A stretch of DNA of 64,000 bases from Phylloscopus collybita (lineage: Eukaryota; Chordata; Aves; Passeriformes; Phylloscopidae). Within the stretch, counting starts at the first letter, position 1; each line of letters begins with the position of its first letter. Positions 57,734-64,000 of this stretch are shown piece by piece. The notes under the pieces were generated by a model that worked only from the letters and a program-made list of their open reading frames with translations, was not told the origin of the DNA and made no database searches. The position numbers and the translations under genes were made by a program. The stretch spans positions 1,616,001-1,680,000 of the forward strand of contig JAJNNQ010000137.1 of the NCBI GenBank assembly GCA_027886175.1, in the 5' to 3' direction.

Positions 57734-58458
57734 TGTCTTGCTTTGGAAAGACAGGTATCTGCCAGGGAAAACTGGGGTTTCCCTTAGAATGGAGAATGTA
57801 AACCCCTCACCCCCGCCAACTTATAATTTTGCAATGAAGGGCTTTCAGGCAAAGATTTGGGAATAGGAATAACAGTTCTTTACTAGGAATATTAACAACA
57901 CAAATTTAGTAGAAAAAAAAAACAAAACACCCAACCAAGCCAGCAAACAAACAAACAAACAACAATTTTGGAAAACCCTGAGAGAGTCAGAGCTACAACC
58001 TGACACCCTGTCCCACAGTGAGTCCTCCTGGAGTGGCAGATGTGGTTCTGATGGAGTAGAGATGATCCTGTAGAACAAGGGTCCAGTGGTGGTAAGAAGG
58101 GGTCCAGTCTTCCTCCCAGAAATGGGGTAAAGCCAGATGCCTTCGTGTTCCTGTGGCTCTGTTTTATCCAGGTAGGAATGGTTGGCTCTCCACACTGGGT
58201 GGAGCATCTCACAATAGGATGATGGAATGTGGATGTGTTAGTTTGGGGAGGTGTTAATGGTCCATTAGCAGAAAATATCCCCCTGGAGGGAGGATGGGTG
58301 GTGAAAGAGATAAGAAACACTGCCCTACCGAGTTTTTACAGTTGGCCCATCATCAGAAGGCATCCACCCAGAGCCACAAGAGATAAAGAAAAACATCTCC
58401 CCAACTGCTCTCAACAAATGAAATAGAATACACACCCCTGACTCCACAACCCAAGACA
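57734..58458 (-). mobile_element. Solo LTR, type 1 (copy 4)
   Basis: The left end is TGTCTTGCTTTGG and the right end is CCCAAGACA. The flanks AGCTT (57729-57733) and AGCTC (58459-58463) are a 5-bp TSD with one difference. It is closest to the 1973 copy, sharing its long 3' section and the same GGAGGATGGGTGGTGAAAGA block. A short deletion removes most of the segment that reads GGTCAGGGTGTTGGAAGCAG elsewhere. Confidence 0.92.
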
Positions 58459-58463
58459 AGCTC

Positions 58464-59446
58464 TCATTAAAATCAGCCCAGGGGTTCTGAGTTAAAAACC
58501 CTCTCAGCCTCTTTCTGGGAGCTCCCTGGGGAAGGTTGTCTCAAAGCCGTGGCTGATGCAGAGTCCTGTGATAACCTCCAGTGTCAGGCAATGAAATTCA
58601 GTTTGGATACCAGCCTAACCTCACAGGACCTCCCCAAAACCTTCCCAGAGCCCACATTCCTCAGGATGGTGAGACACCAGGCACAGCTGGGTTAAAATTC
58701 TGCATTCCTCTTGGTGTGCTTCATGCTGGTGGGGAAAAAAAGCAACCTGCAGAAAAGGCTCATGAAAGAAAGTCTCAGGGCTCCTCACTGAGAGGGGCTT
58801 TGTGCTCAGAGGGAACCCTCTCTGGTAGTTTGATTACTTTTGGAATCAGCAGAACAGGCTGAAGGAATTGTATTTCTTCAGCCAAGGAAACAGAAGCCAA
58901 GTGGAGATGGAATAATAGTCTTCCAGGAGACTGGAGATACTTGAAAAAGTGATGAGAGCAAATCTAGTTTTTCTAGGGGAAAAATAAGAAGAAGTGGTTT
59001 AATTTTCAGAAGAAAAAAACCCCATTCAGTTTTGATACTAGGAGAGACTGGAATTCATGTTCACAATAAAATACTAAAATGGTTGAACAGGGATGCCGTG
59101 AAATTCCCTGACCAGAGCTTTTCAGTTGGGATAAACTTCTGTTGCACATGAGCCAGATGTCCCTGGTTCAGCTTTGATCCAAGGGGCTCACCTGTAATTC
59201 TGTGATACATTTCTTGCACAGAAAACTGATCACCTTAAACCAAAACTGATTCCACAGTTCGTTTCTCTCCTTAGCACAAGCATTGGGGTTTGGCCCAAGG
59301 GTAACAGGGCAGTGCTTGTCTCTGCCTTAATTTAATTTAACATCTCTGCACATCCAAGCTGCTGGATGATGAGGTTGATTTTAGGTTGGAACCCCTCAGT
59401 CTGGGGCTATACACAAATTCTATCTGTATCTCTATAGAGAAATGGA
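58464..59446. other. Unique noncoding sequence
   Basis: Nothing recognisable. Confidence 0.4.
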
Positions 59447-59628
59447 TAATTCTAATTCTAATTAATTCTAATTCCAATTAATTCTAATTCTAATTCTAAT
59501 TCTAATTCTAACTCTAATTCTAATTCTAATTCCAATTCCAATTCTAGTTCTAATTCTAATTCTAATTCTAATTCCAATTCTAGTTCTAATTCTAATTCCA
59601 ATTCTAGTTCTAATTCTAATAATTCTAT
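59447..59628. repeat. (TAATTC)n hexanucleotide array
   Basis: About 30 units of TAATTC with CCAATT and TAGTTC variants. The variants recur in the same order (TCCAATTCTAGTTC three times), so the array has partly expanded in blocks. Confidence 0.96.
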
Positions 59629-59869
59629 CTCTGTCTGTACATGTGACTTCCTACGGGTTCATCTCTCCACTTCTCTTCATCAGATCTCTGCAGGAGGCTC
59701 TCCAAAGGCCCTGCCAGTCTCTGCTGGGAAATGCTGTTGGGTTTAGAGGGAATTCAGTCCACCTGAATGTGCCTTTAAGAGCAAAAAGATTCCAGGGGGT
59801 ACCACTGGACTAATCCTGCATGGGCTGGCTTGACAGCAGAGGGTTCTGGAGTCTGCTCCCATCCTTGCA

Positions 59870-60260
59870 GCTCTCACTTCCATAATCATGTATCTTTTTA
59901 ATGACTTGGCTGGAGATGCTGCCTGCAAGGCAGCCTTGGGAATTCTTCCCTTTTCCAGAGGCCAGGTTAGGATGATAAAGACATTCAATGATCAGTGCAT
60001 GCTAATGCTGAGCTATCACATTACTGACAATTGTCAGGTTGCTTCCCTTTGGACTGGATGGATCTGGTGTTTTTGTACAGTGTATTATGGGCTAATTAAT
60101 GCTGTTAATGATAATGGTTCTCCTGCAAGAAGCCTGGTGTATTATCTCTATTTATCTCCTTGTCACCATCCTTTTATCAACCCATTAAAGGCAAGCAGGC
60201 TATCGAGTGGGGCTATCAGCCCCCAGCACGATAATTCACTTACACCCAGATGGAAAGCAC
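59870..60260. promoter_or_regulatory. TAAT-rich tract, candidate developmental enhancer
   Basis: At least ten TAAT/ATTA cores in ~380 bp, including GGGCTAATTAATGCTG followed by TTAATGATAATGG, plus a perfect 14-bp palindrome CTGACAATTGTCAG (60024-60037) and a GATAA site. It is free of interspersed repeats. Homeodomain binding and enhancer activity are inferences. Confidence 0.4.
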
Positions 60261-60481
60261 TCCACAGATGGAGGATGGAGGCTCCCACTCACTGTGGGGC
60301 CTGGGCTCTGCTCTCCTGCCTTCCCCTGCCCTCCTTTCCCCTGCACTTTGAGCCACCACCCAACTTTGCTGGAGGCTGGAGGGCGATTCATCCTCCACAG
60401 GGCACATCTTGGCAATCTTTAATATCTGCTGGCAACATGGGGATTGGACATTCTCCTAAATCACAAATCAGCAAAGCTGCT

Positions 60482-60483
<2 letters not shown>

Positions 60484-60535
<52 letters not shown>

Positions 60536-60709
60536 TGCAATCCACCACGAAGAAGGAAACACGGTGTTTGGAGAGGGTTGGTGTTCAGGACACTGGGAAG
60601 AGGAGGGTAAGTGGTGTTTCATCCAGGGAAACTCAGCTGAGATGTTCTTTCCCAGTCAGTCACTACCCCCAAGTGAGAGAGCAGGAAATTCTCGACATCA
60701 GCCCCCTGA

Positions 60710-60764
<55 letters not shown>
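60484..60764. repeat. Facing poly(T) and poly(A) tracts
   Basis: 47 T (60484-60530), 180 bp of unique sequence, then 54 A (60711-60764). The two homopolymers are complementary and could pair as a hairpin. The unique middle shows no recognised element. Confidence 0.95.
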
Positions 60765-60767
<3 letters not shown>

Positions 60768-61268
60768 AAGGGGCCTTTTGTGTTTCTGTGGTGGTGGAAA
60801 GAGCCACAGACACCTTTCCCAGGGGAGAAATGATCACAGCAACAGAAATCCATTGGACAGATAAAAGCAGCCTCTCCTTATGCTCAAAAGCAGCATAAAT
60901 AGGAGCTGGGGAGGTCTGAGGCGCAGGCTGCAGAGAGAAACCCTTTCTGATTCGTGTCTCTTCTCTGTCAAAACAGCTTAATATTTTCTTCTCAAATGCA
61001 GGCTTGAAAGCTGCCTTTGTAAAGGAAATGTTTAAATACAAAGAGCTTGAAGAAGATGTAGGGATAATCTTCAGGGATCAGTCGTTGTAGCAAGAAACTT
61101 TGGAGAACACAGGCACGATCCAGGCATTAATCTCACCATCACCAGACCAGAGGGGAAAAGGAAAACAGTTCAGGGTTTGATAAGCACAGACACCTGGGGT
61201 CCTTCTGCAGCCTGGAGGGCTCACGTGTCCTGGCTTTGCTCCTCAGCCACATCCACCCAACATTTGCT
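60765..61268. other. Unique noncoding sequence
   Basis: Nothing recognisable. Confidence 0.4.
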
Positions 61269-61272
61269 GTTC

Positions 61273-61727
61273 TGGGAACCAGCCTTGGGAAGGCTGACCT
61301 GAAACAGAGACTGGACAGAGCCAGAGAATAAAGGAGATATTTATTCAAAGGCCTTTAATGATACACCTTGGGCAGGACAAGAGCCTGGCCAGGGCTGCAC
61401 CCAAGGTGGACCCAAAATGGTCACAAAATGGACAACCAGTCACGAGGTCTCACACTTTGATCAGTTTTGGTCCATTTTGCATATTGGGGTTTAATTGTCC
61501 AATTACAGCTTCAGGTTGTGAGGTCCCATCCTTCTTGTTCCTCCCTTCAGCCACCCTTGTTTGTGCTTTTGGGCCTCAAAGTTGTCCTTGGTCTTCAGCG
61601 GGAAAAGGATTTGTTTTGTCTCCCTGCTCTGTGAAGAGAGCTGAGTGACACTGAATGTGAGGCTCAGAACTGCACCCCTGGGCAGCACAGAACCTGAAAA
61701 ACATGAAAGCTCAAACTCAAGGCATCA
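61273..61727 (-). mobile_element. Solo LTR, type 2 (copy 4)
   Basis: The right end is CTCAAGGCATCA. The left end is TGGGAACCAGCCTTGGGAAG, which differs from TGATGCC of the other copies. The choice of 61273 is supported by a perfect 4-bp TSD GTTC at 61269-61272 and 61728-61731. The rest matches the other copies closely, including the octamer/TATA region and the TTTATT poly(A) complement near 61340. The altered left terminus breaks the perfect inverted repeat. Confidence 0.9.
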
Positions 61728-61731
61728 GTTC

Positions 61732-62334
61732 CACACAAAATCCTTTCACTGGTTCAAGACACCCTGGGACGTGGTGGTGTGAGGTGTGAGGCTGGCAGGG
61801 AAATCACAAACACTGGCAGAACAACATCAGTGCCTTCCACCAGCTCTCTGTAAACTGCCAGCCCATTATTTTACTTTTTTTCCTTCATACTTTTATACCT
61901 GGGGGGCTGTGATTCCTGTGGATTTCCTTCTGGCTGCCAAGCCTCACCTGTGTGTGACAGAGAGGACCTGACTCGTGTGGCAGCAGCCAGAGACAGATGC
62001 ACAACCCTGCTCCTCATCAGCTGAGGACAGAGAGCCAGGAGCAGCCAAGGCCTGAGGGATGTGAACCAACAGCATTAAATAAAAGAATTAAAAAATAATC
62101 TAGTTCAGGTTAAGACATGCAGTGCACCGAGGCACCCTCTTAGGATGTTGTTTCCCCGGTTATAGAGTGAGGAGAGATCCAACCCATCTTGTGGAGGAGC
62201 TGTAAAAATCCCAAATCTTTCCCATGGCACCATGCAGGGGCTGCAAACTTCCAGCAAATTAAGAAGATCCTTCTCCTTTGGCAGGATGAGTCCTTGACTT
62301 GTCTTTTCCCTCTGCCACCAGACTCAGCAGCAAG
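61732..62334. other. Unique noncoding sequence
   Basis: Nothing recognisable. Confidence 0.4.
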
Positions 62335-62570
62335 GAAAAAAAGAGCTTATTTTGCCCTAGGAGACCAAGTCCATAGGAAATTCATGGATTTCTTTACCCC
62401 TCACCCAGCTGTCCTCTTTTGCACCATGCAAAAACAAAAACAAAAAACCAAAAAAACATCAACAACAACAACAAAACACCAAACCCCCCCCACACAAAAA
62501 AACCCTCACACACACACAAAAAACCCCAACAAAAAAACACAAAAAAACCCAACAAAAAAAAACCCAAAAC
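62335..62570 (+). repeat. Direct duplication, unit 1
   Basis: Includes ~95 bp of non-repetitive sequence (AAGAGCTTATTTTGCCCTAG through TTTTGCACCATGCAAAAAC) followed by an A/C-only tract. The same order recurs at 63318-63550 with only a few substitutions and 1-bp indels. Confidence 0.95.
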
Positions 62571-62672
62571 AAAACAAAAACCACCACCACCACCACCAAA
62601 CAAACAAACCAAAAAACACCAAAAAAACCCCACCAAAAAAAACCCCCCAAAAAACCCACAAAAAAACCAAAG
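62571..62672. repeat. A/C-only tract, private extension
   Basis: The continuation of the A/C tract, with (CCA)n at 62581-62598 and AAAACCCC-type units. This part is absent from the second copy. Confidence 0.9.
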
Positions 62673-63317
62673 AAAAAGGAATTTCCCAAAGAATCATTTC
62701 CACCTGGGCAGGCAAATGATATCCAGCCTTGTCCAAAGAGGGATGGATCAAGGAGAAAGTGCAAAAGATGTATTCCTGCTGTCTCCAAAATACCCAGCTC
62801 ATGTGGTGGCCCAGTGTGAACCAAATTCCTTGACAACTGACTATTTTGGCAAAACTCTGAGTGGGGCACAACTGTGGGAATGCCCATCAGCTCCCAAATT
62901 ATCCCTCTCCTCAAGTGACAAAAGCCCCGTTGAAATGTTGTGCCTCACCCCAGGGTCCTGCTGTAACTCAGGGGCTGAAGAAAAACATGTTAAGAAATGA
63001 CACCTATCATGAAATTTGATTTGAGAGGTCAAGTTTTCCTAGGCTGGGCTTTGTCTGGATATGGTTCAAGCCTAGCACAAACCTCCTGGGTGATAAAAGG
63101 GGAGGACACAGCTGGCAGGGACACTCTGCAGAGGGGCTGATCCAGACTCTGTGGCTCCACCAGTCCCTCTGGATGTGCCCAGATGGGAAAAGTGCTCATA
63201 TTCAGCCCCCTGGTTTCAAGGCTGCAGTGCTGCTGCCCTACACACCCTGAGGATTTGAGAAATGGTTATCAGGGAGAGCTGGTGAGAAAACAGAACGAAA
63301 AAATCTGCACAAAAAAA
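62673..63317. other. Unique noncoding sequence between duplication units
   Basis: Nothing recognisable. Confidence 0.4.
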
Positions 63318-63550
63318 GGGAAAAAAGAGCTTATTTTGCCCTAGGTCACCAAGTCCATAGGAAATTCATGGATTTCTTTACCCCTCACCCAGCTGTCCTC
63401 TTTTGCACCATGCAAAAACAAAAACAGAAAACCAAAAAACATCAACAACAACAACAAAACACCAACCCCCCCACACAAAAAACCCCTCACACACACACAA
63501 AAAACCCCCAACAAAAAACACAAAAAAACCCAACAAAAAAACCCCAAAAC
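63318..63550 (+). repeat. Direct duplication, unit 2
   Basis: Near-identical to 62335-62570. Differences include GGTCACC for GGAGACC, AAACAGAAAACC for AAACAAAAAACC, and small changes in A- and C-run length. Confidence 0.95.
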
Positions 63551-64000
63551 CCCCATTTCTGGGATGCACTTTCACTGGAAGCAGGAGATATTATTGCAAA
63601 GTGTGTGGGAATACAAGAGCTGTATTGATGGGGGTAGTTTTGTGGATGTGGAATCACTGTCCTAATCCTGGATACAAGGCCTGGAAAGGGTCCTGTCATC
63701 CAGCTTGTAAATCTGCACAAAACTTCCACCCTCCGAGGCTCTGAAAGCGCCCAACAAACAGCTCAGCTCCTCCTGGGTCAAGTTTTGGCCAGCTGGAAAT
63801 TGTCTGGAGAAGGTTTCATCTTCATTTCAGCCCCAACCCCCCCCATACCGGCCGCGAGTTTTGATAGAATCTGATTGAAGTGTGCCCAGGAAAAAATATG
63901 AAACATAAACACTGGGGATGGCAAAAATCAGCTGGACATGCCTACTCATCTATTTACCTCCAAAAGCCTCCCTGGAGATAATGCCTGATTTTGTTCTACA
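63551..64000. other. Unique noncoding sequence
   Basis: No gene or repeat recognised to the end of the window. Confidence 0.4.

Noticed and set aside
1..64000. tRNA, rRNA, other structured RNA genes, bacterial insertion sequences, operons
   Set aside because: None could be recognised on either strand by eye.

Overview
The window looks like noncoding nuclear DNA from a bird, most probably a songbird or related neoavian. The main evidence is about 19 fragments of chicken-repeat-1 (CR1) LINEs. Their 3' ends carry the CR1 signature: a TCCCTTCCAACCCAAACC-type motif followed by ATTCTGTGATTC-type 8-mers, or the reverse complement, which starts TCACAGAATCACAGAATGG. No bacterial features are present: there are no operons, rRNA, tRNA, insertion sequences or CRISPR. 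Almost all open frames are short, are driven by low-complexity DNA, or run through repeats.

The most informative content is a set of 17 long terminal repeats (LTRs) of endogenous retroviruses in eight sequence types. Each is bounded by TG...CA and by a 4-, 5- or 6-bp target-site duplication (TSD) readable on both sides. I see no retroviral internal genes, so all behave as solo LTRs. Type 1 (four copies, 5-bp TSD): 1973-2734, 4566-5172, 24952-25749, 57734-58458. Type 2 (four copies, 4-bp TSD): 36893-37341, 52525-52971, 53698-54141, 61273-61727. Type 3 (three copies, 6-bp TSD): 18163-18506, 44779-45119, 45188-45497. Type 4 (two copies, 6-bp TSD): 26217-26521, 45911-46203. Single copies: type 5 24203-24608, type 6 45504-46441, type 7 23873-24915, type 8 35891-36331. 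Two places are nested stacks (23873-25749 and 44640-46446), so the order of several insertions can be read directly.

Layout. 0-13 kb: CR1 fragments, two type-1 LTRs, a minisatellite at 5.8-6.2 kb, and T-rich and A/C-only tracts at 10.9-11.9 kb. 13-23 kb: mostly unique sequence, a type-3 LTR, a 69-bp inverted duplication at 19.1/19.6 kb, a TCCA microsatellite, and the only plausible coding exon (about 22162-22588; an unrecognised single-pass membrane protein). 23.8-26.5 kb: LTR cluster. 26.5-44 kb: sparse repeats and several repeat-free tracts that look like conserved noncoding elements, plus a small CpG-rich patch at 40.2 kb. 44.6-47.3 kb: nested LTR stack and a 560-bp polypurine tract. 48-64 kb: microsatellites, CR1, three type-2 LTRs, one type-1 LTR, a TAAT-rich enhancer-like tract near 60 kb, and a local direct duplication at 62.3/63.3 kb.

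The window is best read as intergenic or intronic DNA. I found no novel gene system. What deserves a second look is the LTR stratigraphy, the inverted and direct duplications, the candidate exon and the enhancer-like tracts. Family class names for LTRs are inferred from TSD length only, and strand is inferred from TATA and polyadenylation-like motifs.
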